From assembly GCA_017395065.1 (NCBI GenBank), contig JAFPWH010000046.1, positions 28,029 through 92,028 on the forward strand: a stretch of DNA of 64,000 nucleotides, written 5' to 3'. The notes under the pieces were generated by a model. The model had not been told where the DNA came from, searched no databases, and saw only the letters and a program-made list of their open reading frames with translations. The translations under genes were made by a program, and so were the position numbers. Origin of the DNA: Clostridia bacterium. Lineage in GTDB: Bacteria; Bacillota; Clostridia; Christensenellales; Aristaeellaceae. Every line of letters starts with the position of its first letter. Position 1 is the first letter of the stretch. This document shows positions 40,009 to 48,521 of this stretch, in pieces.

Positions 40009-41985
40009 TCACTGATAATCGATCTCGGCGCCCTGATACAATTCGACGCAGGGCAGCGTGAATTCGAGCGCGCCGTCCTTCTGCGAAAAAGCAAGCTCTC
40101 TGCCGTCCGGGATCAGCCGCACGTGCGTGACCGTCTCGGGAATCTGAATCCTCACCGGAACGTCGCGCAATGCCACGACGTCCTCCAGCACGGACGTGTT
40201 TCCCCGCTGGATGGGGCTCGCGTAGGCAGCGTGGAACACATAGCGGCCGTGCTCTGCCTGCTTTGTCAAGCGCGTGCGCCCGGCGGAGGGCAGGCTGACA
40301 GCGTACTTTGGATTGTACACGAGCTTCAGCGCGCGGATCACGACCTCGCGGAACAGCTGCGCGCCACGAAGCTTGTACAGGCGGCACATCGGGTGTGCGA
40401 TCCAAACCGTTTTTCCGTTCACGACCGCGGCCGGATGCGCCGCGGGCTCGTCCCTGTACGGCGTATAGCTGTGAGAACAGTACGTCGCGTAGGTCCGCTC
40501 GAACAAAGGCTCGTAGACTTCGGCAAGCGCCGTGCCGTGCGTAAGTTTGCTGACAAAGGCGCTTTCATAGCACAAAAACGGGGCGTTGGCGTAGGGCATC
40601 GGAAGCTCTTTCCCGGGCTTAAAGTAATCCATTCTGTACCGGCCGGGGCCGGCGTATTCCGCGCCGACGTCGAGCTGAAAGCGACCGTCCTTTACGGCGC
40701 TTTTGCCCGTGAGCAGCACCGCGCCGCCGCGGGATATGAAGGCGTCGATTCGCGCGGCTTCTTCGTCGCCGAGCGCCACGCAGTCGGGTAGTATGAGCGC
40801 TTCAAAGGGCTTGAGCTCGTCTCCCGGCAGCACGATCTCAAAATCGATATGGCTCTCCAAAAGCATGCTGTGCAGCCCCTCGTCGGAGGCGCTCTGTCCC
40901 GAAAGGTATACGCCGAGCGTCGCGGTCGACCCGGCCGGGTACGCCCACGGTTCGATCTTTTCCAGCGCCCTGTACGCGTGGCCGATCAGCTTGTAGGTCT
41001 CCATGTCCATGAGTCCGCGGGGGTGCAGCTGGTCGCCGACGGAGCATTTCGCGCCGTACATGGCCATCGAAAGCACCTCGTATTTCAGGGCGTCCGGATT
41101 CTTGTAGCCGCCGAACTCGCCCCAGCTCGTATGGAATTTGCCCGTCATGCCCAGGTATTCCTTGCCGTAGCGGCTCATGACGCTCGCCCTCGGCGGCATT
41201 TTGTTGTAGCCGCCCCAGGCCGTTGGCAGATCCTCCATCTCGTAATGGGACTGCCCGGCATGGTATTCCGGTCGGTAGATGTCCGCGCCGCCGCTGTTGA
41301 AAAAGATCGTCGCCTCCGGGTGCCTTTCGCGCATGATGTCCGTACAGTTTTTCATGAACGCAAGGTGCGAAAGGCGATAGTACGCTTTCGCGTCTTCGAT
41401 ATTGGCAGGATCGAGCCCTGCCTGCTTCATTCCGCTTATGCAATTCGGGCAGTAGCAAGCCTCCTCCAGGTAGACGATGTCGTAAAACAGGCCGTCGACC
41501 TTTTTGTAGCGGTTCACGATCTCGCGGGTCAAGTCGTAGATGTGCTGCGCGTAATCCCCGCTCAGGCACAGACAGCGCCAGGAGCAGTCCGGCCTTATGT
41601 CGTCGGGCTTTGCGTTTTCGTCGATGTTTCTGCTGATGCGCCTGCCCTGAACGTCGACCATGCACCACTCCGGATGCCTTTCGGAATCGTACACCGACCA
41701 GCCGGCGGTGATATAGATCGGCGCGTCCACGCCGATCTCGTGCGCCGCGTCGACCATGGCGCCCGTGAGGTCGAAGCCCGGTTGCATCGTGGGATGCTGT
41801 TTTCCTATCTTCGTCGGATAGTAGCAGTACCCGTGGTGGCACTTGGCGAAGACGGTGATCGAGTTTACGTTTCCTTCGGTCAGCGCGGCCTGGAACTGCT
41901 TTTTGTCGAAGTGCGCGCCCACGCCGGGGATCAGCGGCGAGGTGTGAAAATCGAGGTGCACCTGTCTGCTCGGCAGTTTTCTCAT
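40009..41985 (-). CDS. Putative TIM-barrel glycoside hydrolase with beta-galactosidase-trimerisation-like domain
   Basis: The 658-residue protein begins RQVHLDFHTSPLIPGVGAHF and has barrel motifs VDGLFYDIVYLEEACYCPNC and GKFHTSWGEFGGYKNPD, typical of the uncharacterised GHL6-like glycosidases (annotated as alpha-fucosidase or beta-galactosidase related). A Rossmann-like second domain (FEIVLPGDELKPFEALILPD, ISRGGAVLLTGKSA) resembles the trimerisation domain of GH42. There is no signal peptide. GGGAGC precedes the ATG. Its substrate is unknown. Confidence 0.78.
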   Translation of the reverse strand: MRKLPSRQVHLDFHTSPLIPGVGAHFDKKQFQAALTEGNVNSITVFAKCHHGYCYYPTKIGKQHPTMQPGFDLTGAMVDAAHEIGVDAPIYITAGWSVYDSERHPEWCMVDVQGRRISRNIDENAKPDDIRPDCSWRCLCLSGDYAQHIYDLTREIVNRYKKVDGLFYDIVYLEEACYCPNCISGMKQAGLDPANIEDAKAYYRLSHLAFMKNCTDIMRERHPEATIFFNSGGADIYRPEYHAGQSHYEMEDLPTAWGGYNKMPPRASVMSRYGKEYLGMTGKFHTSWGEFGGYKNPDALKYEVLSMAMYGAKCSVGDQLHPRGLMDMETYKLIGHAYRALEKIEPWAYPAGSTATLGVYLSGQSASDEGLHSMLLESHIDFEIVLPGDELKPFEALILPDCVALGDEEAARIDAFISRGGAVLLTGKSAVKDGRFQLDVGAEYAGPGRYRMDYFKPGKELPMPYANAPFLCYESAFVSKLTHGTALAEVYEPLFERTYATYCSHSYTPYRDEPAAHPAAVVNGKTVWIAHPMCRLYKLRGAQLFREVVIRALKLVYNPKYAVSLPSAGRTRLTKQAEHGRYVFHAAYASPIQRGNTSVLEDVVALRDVPVRIQIPETVTHVRLIPDGRELAFSQKDGALEFTLPCVELYQGAEIDYQ

Positions 41986-42026
41986 GGCGGAAGCTCCCTT
42001 TCATCTATAATCGTGATTCTGCTGCT

Positions 42027-42055
42027 ATTATACCCGCAAACCGGCGCTTTGGCAA
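42027..42055 (-). promoter_or_regulatory. Promoter of the glycosidase at 40009-41985
   Basis: Minus-strand TTGCCA and TATAAT with a 17-base spacer, about 35 bases from the start codon. It is divergent from the P-ATPase promoter. Confidence 0.8.
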
Positions 42056-42107
42056 TGGCGGATGGCCTTTGTCAATTACTTTTATTCGTCGGTTTACAAA
42101 GAGCGTC

Positions 42108-42136
42108 TTGAAAGAACGCGCCGAAACGAATATCAT
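42108..42136 (+). promoter_or_regulatory. Promoter of the P-type ATPase gene
   Basis: TTGAAA (42108-42113) and TATCAT (42131-42136) with a 17-base spacer, about 25 bases before the ribosome-binding site. Confidence 0.7.
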
Positions 42137-42169
42137 ATCCGGTACAGGCAATGCAAGGAGTGAGGAAAA

Positions 42170-44806
42170 TTGAAATACTATCTTGAAGACAAGGACAGCG
42201 TACTGACCGAAACAGGCTCTTCCATGGAAGGGCTCACGGAGGAAGAGGCCGCTTCCCGGCTCGCGAAAGAGGGCCCGAACAAGCTTGCGGAGGGCAAAAA
42301 GGACAGCCTGCTCAAGAAGTTCCTTGGCGAACTCAAAGACCCGATGACCATCGTGCTGATCATTGCCGCCGCCGTAAGCGCCGTCACGGCGATCTACGCG
42401 GGCGAAAGCCTGACGGACACGCTGATCATACTGGCCGTCGTACTGATCAACGCCTGCCTCGGCGTGTATCAGGAGAGCAAGGCCGAAGCAGCGATCGAAG
42501 CGCTGCAGCAGGTAGCCGCGGCGACAGCCAAGGTCATCCGCGGCGGACACCAGAAAACCGTCCGCGCCGACGAGGTCGTCCGGGGCGATCTGCTGGTCCT
42601 GGAGGCCGGCGACGCCGTGGCCGCGGACGCAAGGATCGTCGAGTGCGCCTCCATGAAAACGCAGGAGGCTGCCCTGACCGGAGAATCCACGGACGTCGAA
42701 AAACAGAGCGAGGCGCTCGCGGCGGCGGAGAATGGGGAAGTATCCCTGGGCGACAGGAAGAACATGGTCTACATGGGCTCCATCGTCACCTACGGCCGCG
42801 GCCACGCCGTCGTGACCGGCACCGGTATGAACACGGAGATGGGCGCCATCGCAGACGCGCTTACGAACGCCAAAGACGAGGAAACGCCCCTGCAGATCAA
42901 GCTCAACGAACTGTCGCGAAAGCTTTCGGCGATGATCCTCGTCATCTGCGCTTTCGTGTTCATCGTAAACCTCGTGCGCAGCGGCGGAAAAGCCATTCTG
43001 GACACGTTCATGATCGCTGTGTCCCTGGCGGTCGCCGCGATCCCGGAGGGGTTGAGCGCCGTCGTCACGGTGCTTTTGTCCATCGGCGTTACGAAGATGA
43101 GCAAAAACCACGCGATCATCCGAAAGCTGACCGCCGTGGAAACGCTGGGGTGCACGCAGATCATCTGCTCTGACAAGACCGGCACCCTGACCCAGAACAA
43201 AATGACCGTCGTCAAAAAGGTGACCGACGACGAGAAACTGCTCATGACCGCCATGGCGCTGTGCTCCGACGCGGAGCTGGAGGACGGGCAGGCCGTCGGC
43301 GAAGCGACCGAATGCGCCCTCGTCAACGACGCAAACAAGCACGGCATGCCTAAGCAGGAGCTTTCTTCCGACCTGCCGCGCGTGGACGAAGCGCCCTTCG
43401 ACTCGCTGCGCAAAATGATGTCCACGCTCCACAGGGCCAAGGCCGGGCACGGCTTCATTCAGTTCACCAAGGGCGCGCCGGACGAAGTTCTGCGCCGCTG
43501 CACCCGCATATGGCGCGGCGGCAAGGCGCAGCCCATCACCGAAGGCGAAAGAAAGACCATTCTCGAAGAAAACAAGGCGATGGCGGATCAGGCGCTGCGC
43601 GTGCTCGGCGCGGCGCAGCGGATCTATGACGAACGGCCCGCGACGAACGCGCCGGATCAGCTGGAAGAGGATCTGACCTGGATCGGCATGTGCGGAATGA
43701 TCGATCCCATACGTCCCGAAGTGAAGGACGCCATCACGCAGTGCACCAGCGCGGGCATCCGCCCGATCATGATCACGGGCGACCACAAGGACACCGCCAC
43801 GGCGATCGCGCGCGAACTGGGTATACTGAAGCCCGGCCAGATGGCCATCACCGGCGCGGAGCTGGACGCCATCCCGGATGACGTGTTCGCCCACGACGTA
43901 AGGCGCTATTCCGTCTACGCGCGCGTTCAGCCCGAAAACAAGGTGCGCATCGTCAAAGCCTGGCAGGATCTGGGCATGGTCACGGCCATGACCGGAGACG
44001 GCGTGAACGACGCGCCCTCCATCAAGACCGCGGACATCGGCGTTGGCATGGGGATCACCGGCACCGACGTCACCAAGTCCGTGGCGGACATGATCCTGAC
44101 CGACGACAATTTTGCGACCATCGTCTCGGCAGTCGGGGAAGGCCGCCGCATCTACGACAACATCCGCAAAGCCATACAGTTCCTGCTCTCGGCGAACCTT
44201 GCGGAGGTGCTTGCCGTGTTCAGCGCGACGCTGATGGGCTTTTCCATACTGAAACCCGTCCATATCCTGTGGATCAACCTGATCACCGACACGCTGCCAG
44301 CCATCGCCCTTGGCATGGAGGACGCGGAGAGGGACGTCATGCAGCGGCCGCCCAGGAACCGGAAAGAGAGCATCTTCGCAAACGGGCTCGGCTTCGACAT
44401 CGCCTTCCAGGGGCTGATCATCGCGGCTTTAACGGTCTTCAGCTTCTTCGTCGGCCACCGCATGGAGAGCGGTGCGTGGGCGATCGCGGAATCGCCTGCC
44501 GGCATGACGATGGCGTTTTTGACGCTGAGCATGGTCGAGATCTTCCACTCCTTCAACATGCGCTCCCGCATATCGTCCCTTTTCAGCATACGGAAGCAGA
44601 ACAAGTGGCTCTGGGGCACGCTGATCTTTTCCCTCCTGATCACGGCGGCCGTGATCTTCGTGCCGTTCCTCAATTCGGCGTTCTCCTTCCAGCCCATCAG
44701 CCTTGCGGAGTATCTCGTCTCCATCGCACTGGCCCTTTCCGTCATCCCGATCGTGGAGGCCGAAAAAGCCGTGCGCAGGTGGACGCTTCGAAAGCTGCAC
44801 AAATAA
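42170..44806 (+). CDS. Cation-translocating P-type ATPase, calcium (SERCA/PMCA-like) group
   Basis: The 878-residue P2-type ATPase has the N-terminal cation_N motif (GLTEEEAASRLAKEGPNKLA), the actuator TGES, the M4 ion-binding PEGL, the phosphorylation motif DKTGTLTQNK with D335, the KGAPDEVL nucleotide site and TGDGVNDAPSIK. About ten membrane spans are expected. Ca2+ export is the usual activity of close relatives. It starts with TTG at 42170 after GAGGA, unusual but well placed; no in-frame ATG precedes the conserved N-terminus. It is a single-gene unit followed by a strong hairpin. Confidence 0.93.
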   Translation: MKYYLEDKDSVLTETGSSMEGLTEEEAASRLAKEGPNKLAEGKKDSLLKKFLGELKDPMTIVLIIAAAVSAVTAIYAGESLTDTLIILAVVLINACLGVYQESKAEAAIEALQQVAAATAKVIRGGHQKTVRADEVVRGDLLVLEAGDAVAADARIVECASMKTQEAALTGESTDVEKQSEALAAAENGEVSLGDRKNMVYMGSIVTYGRGHAVVTGTGMNTEMGAIADALTNAKDEETPLQIKLNELSRKLSAMILVICAFVFIVNLVRSGGKAILDTFMIAVSLAVAAIPEGLSAVVTVLLSIGVTKMSKNHAIIRKLTAVETLGCTQIICSDKTGTLTQNKMTVVKKVTDDEKLLMTAMALCSDAELEDGQAVGEATECALVNDANKHGMPKQELSSDLPRVDEAPFDSLRKMMSTLHRAKAGHGFIQFTKGAPDEVLRRCTRIWRGGKAQPITEGERKTILEENKAMADQALRVLGAAQRIYDERPATNAPDQLEEDLTWIGMCGMIDPIRPEVKDAITQCTSAGIRPIMITGDHKDTATAIARELGILKPGQMAITGAELDAIPDDVFAHDVRRYSVYARVQPENKVRIVKAWQDLGMVTAMTGDGVNDAPSIKTADIGVGMGITGTDVTKSVADMILTDDNFATIVSAVGEGRRIYDNIRKAIQFLLSANLAEVLAVFSATLMGFSILKPVHILWINLITDTLPAIALGMEDAERDVMQRPPRNRKESIFANGLGFDIAFQGLIIAALTVFSFFVGHRMESGAWAIAESPAGMTMAFLTLSMVEIFHSFNMRSRISSLFSIRKQNKWLWGTLIFSLLITAAVIFVPFLNSAFSFQPISLAEYLVSIALALSVIPIVEAEKAVRRWTLRKLHK

Positions 44807-44826
44807 CGAAAGACCCAACCGCACAC

Positions 44827-44862
44827 GAGGGCTTCGGGATAAATATACGTCCCGAAGCCCTC
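44827..44862. terminator. 13-bp perfect hairpin between convergent genes
   Basis: GAGGGCTTCGGGA (44827-44839) and TCCCGAAGCCCTC (44850-44862) form a perfect stem with a 10-base AT-rich loop. Neither side has a T-run, so termination strength is uncertain. Confidence 0.65.
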
Positions 44863-44899
44863 GCGCTGTGCTTGACAGCTTTATGTTCCGATTTCGCCG

Positions 44900-45445
44900 T
44901 TATTCTCCGACCGTATCGGACGATCCTTCGAATCTATACACCAGCATGCCGTTCCCGTAAGGGTCGTCCTTGGCGCAGACTTCTTCCGAGACGAAACCGT
45001 AGCCGACTTTTTCGAGAACGCTTACCGAAGCGGCGTTTCCCTTCATCACGCGCCCGTAGAGGGTGCGCACGTGAAAGGTTCTTACGGCAAAAAACGTCAT
45101 CGCCCTCACCAATTCGGTCGCGTATCCCTTGTTGCGGTCTTCCCGGCGGATCACGAAGCCGATCTCGACTTCCTCCGGCTTTCCTTCCACTTCGTTGATG
45201 CCTGTGTCTCCGATCAGTTCTCCCGTCTGTTTCAGTTCCGCCGCCAGCACGTAGGGCAGGCTTTTCTTTTTTACGCAATCGGCATAGAACGCCGCGGCCG
45301 CCCGTGCCTCGCCGGGATCGGCGTAGCATTCCCCGGGTATCCACTTTTTCACTTCCGGATCGAGATGGATCAGGCAGAGCTCCTCCGCGTCCGCCGTCTC
45401 AAATTTTCGCACCTTCAGGCGCTCTGTTTCAAACAGGTATTCCAT
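44900..45445 (-). CDS. GNAT acetyltransferase, RimJ/RimL type
   Basis: The 181-residue single-domain GNAT has FETERLKVRKFETADAEELC, EIGFVIRREDRNKGYATELV (acetyl-CoA loop) and NAASVSVLEKVGYGF. It probably acetylates an N-terminal amine, a small molecule or an antibiotic; nothing points to which. GGAG precedes the ATG, which lies 5 bases after the stop of the Imm32-like gene, so the two are co-transcribed from the promoter at 45623. Confidence 0.88.
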   Translation of the reverse strand: MEYLFETERLKVRKFETADAEELCLIHLDPEVKKWIPGECYADPGEARAAAAFYADCVKKKSLPYVLAAELKQTGELIGDTGINEVEGKPEEVEIGFVIRREDRNKGYATELVRAMTFFAVRTFHVRTLYGRVMKGNAASVSVLEKVGYGFVSEEVCAKDDPYGNGMLVYRFEGSSDTVGE

Positions 45446-45450
45446 GCCGT

Positions 45451-45603
45451 CTACTCCGTTTTTTCAATGATCAGCGCTGCCGATCCTTCCTCGAGAGAAT
45501 TGTATTCGTCATAGTGAATGTGATCTCCCGTAAGCCCGTCCGCGAGACGCTGCATCTGGCGGGCAAGGGAAAGCAGACCTTCCCGGTTTGCGGAGACGGT
45601 CAC
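45451..45603 (-). CDS. Imm32-like small protein
   Basis: The 50-residue product from GTG 45603 (VTVSANREGLLSLARQMQRL, then a HIHYDEYNSLEEGSAALIIE stretch) matches the pattern of the Imm32 immunity-protein family: a short helix of Leu/Ala repeats, then a His-x-His-x-Asp/Glu strand and an SxxLxIEK end. The longer frame to 45744 would run across a perfect promoter, so the short form is preferred; the ribosome-binding site is weak (GAAAAGAA). No polymorphic toxin is adjacent, so an immunity role is doubtful. It is coupled to a GNAT gene. Confidence 0.65.
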   Translation of the reverse strand: MTVSANREGLLSLARQMQRLADGLTGDHIHYDEYNSLEEGSAALIIEKTE

Positions 45604-45622
45604 TTCTTTTCTTTCGATCCCT

Positions 45623-45651
45623 ATTATATGCAAATAGGGCAGGGGTGTCAA
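45623..45651 (-). promoter_or_regulatory. Promoter of the Imm32-like/GNAT pair
   Basis: Minus-strand TTGACA and TATAAT with a 17-base spacer, starting transcription about 20 bases before GTG 45603. The 16 bases AGGGGTGTCAACGTCC are shared with the promoter at 59129-59157. Confidence 0.85.
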
Positions 45652-45780
45652 CGTCCGGGCACTGCACGGCGCTCTCGTTCGTGCGCAGTGCATTTGTGCC
45701 GTGAACCCGTAATGGACCTCGTGAATTTCAGCCCGCTTCTGCATTCGGTGTTAAATTCTGTGAAACAGCCCGAAACATTA

Positions 45781-45809
45781 TTGACACTGTGTCATTTTAG
45801 TGGTATGCT
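45781..45809 (+). promoter_or_regulatory. Promoter of the TetR redox operon
   Basis: TTGACA (45781-45786) and TATGCT (45804-45809) with a 17-base spacer. It is overlapped and followed by matching palindromes. Confidence 0.8.
45782..45794. promoter_or_regulatory. TetR operator 1
   Basis: TGACACTGTGTCA, a 13-bp palindrome overlapping the -35. The same palindrome with a G centre recurs 36 bases downstream. Confidence 0.75.
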
Positions 45810-45817
45810 CTATATAC

Positions 45818-45830
45818 TGACACGGTGTCA
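45818..45830. promoter_or_regulatory. TetR operator 2
   Basis: TGACACGGTGTCA, just after the predicted start of transcription. Together with operator 1 it brackets the promoter of the tetR-family gene at 45854, as expected for autorepression. Confidence 0.75.
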
Positions 45831-45853
45831 TTTATGTTTAAGGAAGTGCTCTA

Positions 45854-46483
45854 ATGTCCAGAGGTTCTCCGAAGCTGACAGAGGCAAGAAAGGAAGAGAT
45901 ACTGAATGCCTGCGCCTTGCTGTATGAAACGAAGGGATTCAAAGAGATCACGCTCAAAGAGATCGGAGCGGCCACCACGCTGACGCGTACGGGGATCTAT
46001 CTGTATTTTCAGACGAAGGAAGAGATCTTCCTTGAACTGCTCGCCCGGGAATACGACGCGTGGGTATTGGAAATGCGGGACGTGATGGAGCATAAAGCAC
46101 GTCTTGGCCGCGACGAAGTGGCGTCTGTTCTGGCGCGGACGCTTACGAACCATCCGAAGCTCCTTCGGCTGCTGTCCATGAACCTGTACGAGATGGAAGC
46201 CAATTCCCGCCCGGAAAGGCTGACGGCCTTCAAGCTGTCCTTCGGAGCTTCCCTTGAGACCGTGGAGCAGCTGGTCCGGAAATACATTCCGGAAATGAAC
46301 GATTCCGACAGGCAGCGGTTTTTGTACGCTTTCTTCCCGTTCATCTACGGCATCTATCCCTATACCGACGTGACCCCGAAACAGCAGGCGGCGATGCGGG
46401 AGGCCGGCATTCCCTATGTGTATCAGTCCGCGTACGAGCTTACGTACCGTTGTCTTAAAAAACTGCTGGAGGCGGAAGCATGA
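45854..46483 (+). CDS. TetR-family transcriptional regulator
   Basis: The 209-residue protein has the TetR N-terminal helix-turn-helix (RKEEILNACALLYETKGFKE, ITLKEIGAATTLTRTGIYLY, FQTKEEIFLELL) and a helical ligand-binding domain with aromatic-rich FLYAFFPFIYGIYPY. AAGGAAG precedes the ATG. Two identical 13-bp palindromes bracket its promoter, so it likely represses itself and the six genes behind it. The inducer is unknown; the gene set suggests a quinone, aldehyde or redox-active compound. The stop overlaps the next start (ATGA). Confidence 0.92.
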   Translation: MSRGSPKLTEARKEEILNACALLYETKGFKEITLKEIGAATTLTRTGIYLYFQTKEEIFLELLAREYDAWVLEMRDVMEHKARLGRDEVASVLARTLTNHPKLLRLLSMNLYEMEANSRPERLTAFKLSFGASLETVEQLVRKYIPEMNDSDRQRFLYAFFPFIYGIYPYTDVTPKQQAAMREAGIPYVYQSAYELTYRCLKKLLEAEA

Positions 46484-47517
46484 AATATACGAAACTCGGA
46501 AAGACCGACCTTGCCGTATCCCGCATCTGCATGGGCTGCATGGGATTCGGAGACGCGAATCAGGGGCAGCACGCCTGGACGCTGGACGAAACGCATTCCC
46601 GCGAGATCATAAAACACGCGCTGGAATCCGGGATCAATTTCTTTGATACGGCAATTGCCTACCAGAGCGGCAGCAGCGAGCAGTATCTCGGCCGCGCGCT
46701 CAGGGATTTTGCAAAACGGGACGAAGTGGTCGTTGCTACGAAATTCCTGCCCCGCACGCAGGAAGAGATCGAAAACGGCGTCACGGGGCAAGAGCATATC
46801 GAGCGCATGCTGGGCAGGAGCCTGCAGAACCTCGGCATGGATCATGTGGATCTGTACATCTATCATATGTGGGACTGGCAGACACCGATCGAAGACGTAC
46901 TGGACGGGTTGAATCGGATGGTGAAGGCGGGCAAAGCCCGGTATATCGGCATATCCAACTGCTTTGCCTGGCAGCTGGCCAAGGCGAACGCGCTGGCCGA
47001 GAGGGAGGGCTGGGCGAAATTCGTCTCCGTGCAGGGGCACTACAACCTGATCTTCCGGGAGGAAGAGCGCGAGATGGTACCCTACTGCCGGGAAGAGGGC
47101 ATTGCCCTTACGCCCTACAGCGCCCTCGCGTCGGGACGCCTTTCCCGGAAACCCGGCGAAACCTCCGAGCGGCTCGAGAAGGACGCCTACGCCAGATTCA
47201 AATACGACGCTACCGCGCAGCAGGACGCCGTCATCATAAACCGCGTGGCGGAGCTTAGCGAAAAACGCGGCGTGACCATGACTGAAATTTCGCTGGCGTG
47301 GCTGCTCACGAAGGTAACCTCTCCGGTGGTCGGGGCGACGAAGCTCCACCATGTGGACGGCGCGGTAAAAGCGACAGAGCTGGAACTGACGCAAGAGGAA
47401 ATCGCGTATCTGGAGGCGCCCTACGTGCCGCATCCGCTGGCGGGCGTCATGGCGCAGAACAAACCGACAAACGCCAAAGAAAAACATGTCTGGTCCACAG
47501 GCAGTCAAAAGATATGA
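46480..47517 (+). CDS. Aldo/keto reductase
   Basis: The 345-residue NADPH-dependent oxidoreductase has the AKR tetrad D56 (FFDTA), Y61, K88 (ATKF) and H129 (YIYHMW), with the ISNC and VGATKLHHVDGAVKA motifs around the cofactor. It resembles the YdhF/Tas-like group that reduces aldehydes and ketones. It is the first structural gene of the TetR operon, overlapping tetR by four bases and leaving 11 bases before the DUF362 gene. Confidence 0.92.
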   Translation: MKYTKLGKTDLAVSRICMGCMGFGDANQGQHAWTLDETHSREIIKHALESGINFFDTAIAYQSGSSEQYLGRALRDFAKRDEVVVATKFLPRTQEEIENGVTGQEHIERMLGRSLQNLGMDHVDLYIYHMWDWQTPIEDVLDGLNRMVKAGKARYIGISNCFAWQLAKANALAEREGWAKFVSVQGHYNLIFREEEREMVPYCREEGIALTPYSALASGRLSRKPGETSERLEKDAYARFKYDATAQQDAVIINRVAELSEKRGVTMTEISLAWLLTKVTSPVVGATKLHHVDGAVKATELELTQEEIAYLEAPYVPHPLAGVMAQNKPTNAKEKHVWSTGSQKI

Positions 47518-47528
47518 GGAGGATCGTC

Positions 47529-48521
47529 ATGAAAAGACTGTTCGTCGCATTTCTGCTGATTAGTTTACTTTGCTCCTCTGCTTTAAGCGAAACGCTGGTG
47601 ACCAACGGCGGCGTCAGCCTGGACCCTGCGGTTCTGCCGTACTGCACAGACGATCCTGACGTGCCCGTCGTTTACTTTATCAGCGATATATCTCCGGAGG
47701 CGCTGGTGACGGCCTATGAAGCGCTGGGCGCAAAGCTTCCCGGCAAGGTGGGCGTCAAGATGTCGACCGGCGAAAGCGAGCGCAGCAATTACCTGCGGCC
47801 GTGGCTCATCGCCGATCTTATCCACCTTCTGAACGGCACCATCGTGGAGTGCAACACTGCCTACGGCGGCAGCCGCGCCTCCACCGCCATGCACAGGCAG
47901 CAGGCTAAGGACAACGGCCTATTGGACGTCGCAGAGCTGGACATTCTGGACGAAGAGGGCAGCATGGAAATCCCCATCGAGGGCGGCGTGCGGATATCCG
48001 TGGACTACGTGGGCAGCCATTTTAAGAACTACGATTCCTATCTGGTGCTCAGCCACTTCAAGGGTCATGCCATGGCGGGCTTCGGCGGTGCGATCAAGAA
48101 CATCTCCATCGGCTTTGGCTCCTCCAAGGGAAAGGTGTGGATCCATTCCGGCGGCACGAAAACCAGCGGCAGCATCTGGGGGCAGCAAGACTCCTTCCTC
48201 GAAGCAATGGCAGACGCGGCCAAAGGCGTGAATACCTATATGGGCGGCAATATCCTCTACATCAGCGTATTGAACCGCCTGTCCGTGGACTGTGACTGCG
48301 ACGGAAATCCCGCCGAGCCCGACATGCACGACATCGGCATTCTGGCTTCCACAGATCCCCTCGCCATCGACCAGGCGGCCATCGACCTTGTTTATGCCAT
48401 GCCCGACAGCGGCAGTCTGATCCGCCGCATCGAGCGCCAGAACGTCCTGTACGTTCTGGAAGTGGGGGAAATAAACGGCCTTGGCAGCCGCCGGTACAAT
48501 CTGGTGATCCTGGATGACTGA
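47529..48521 (+). CDS. Exported DUF362-domain protein
   Basis: The 330-residue protein has a signal peptide (MKRLFVAFLLISLLCSSALS) followed by a DUF362 domain: VYFISDISPEALVTAYEALG, KVGVKMSTGE, ECNTAYGGSRAST, VLSHFKGHAMAGFGGAIKNI and LDDD-type ends. DUF362 proteins are usually cytoplasmic and often carry ferredoxin clusters; this one has none and is exported. GAGGAGG precedes the ATG. It probably works outside the membrane with the exported flavodoxin of the same operon (inference). Confidence 0.85.
   Translation: MKRLFVAFLLISLLCSSALSETLVTNGGVSLDPAVLPYCTDDPDVPVVYFISDISPEALVTAYEALGAKLPGKVGVKMSTGESERSNYLRPWLIADLIHLLNGTIVECNTAYGGSRASTAMHRQQAKDNGLLDVAELDILDEEGSMEIPIEGGVRISVDYVGSHFKNYDSYLVLSHFKGHAMAGFGGAIKNISIGFGSSKGKVWIHSGGTKTSGSIWGQQDSFLEAMADAAKGVNTYMGGNILYISVLNRLSVDCDCDGNPAEPDMHDIGILASTDPLAIDQAAIDLVYAMPDSGSLIRRIERQNVLYVLEVGEINGLGSRRYNLVILDD

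Noticed and set aside
42005..44263. 752-residue open frame antisense to the P-type ATPase
   Set aside because: The plus-strand ATPase is complete and motif-rich; the antisense frame has His/Gly/Arg-rich shadow composition and no recognisable domain.
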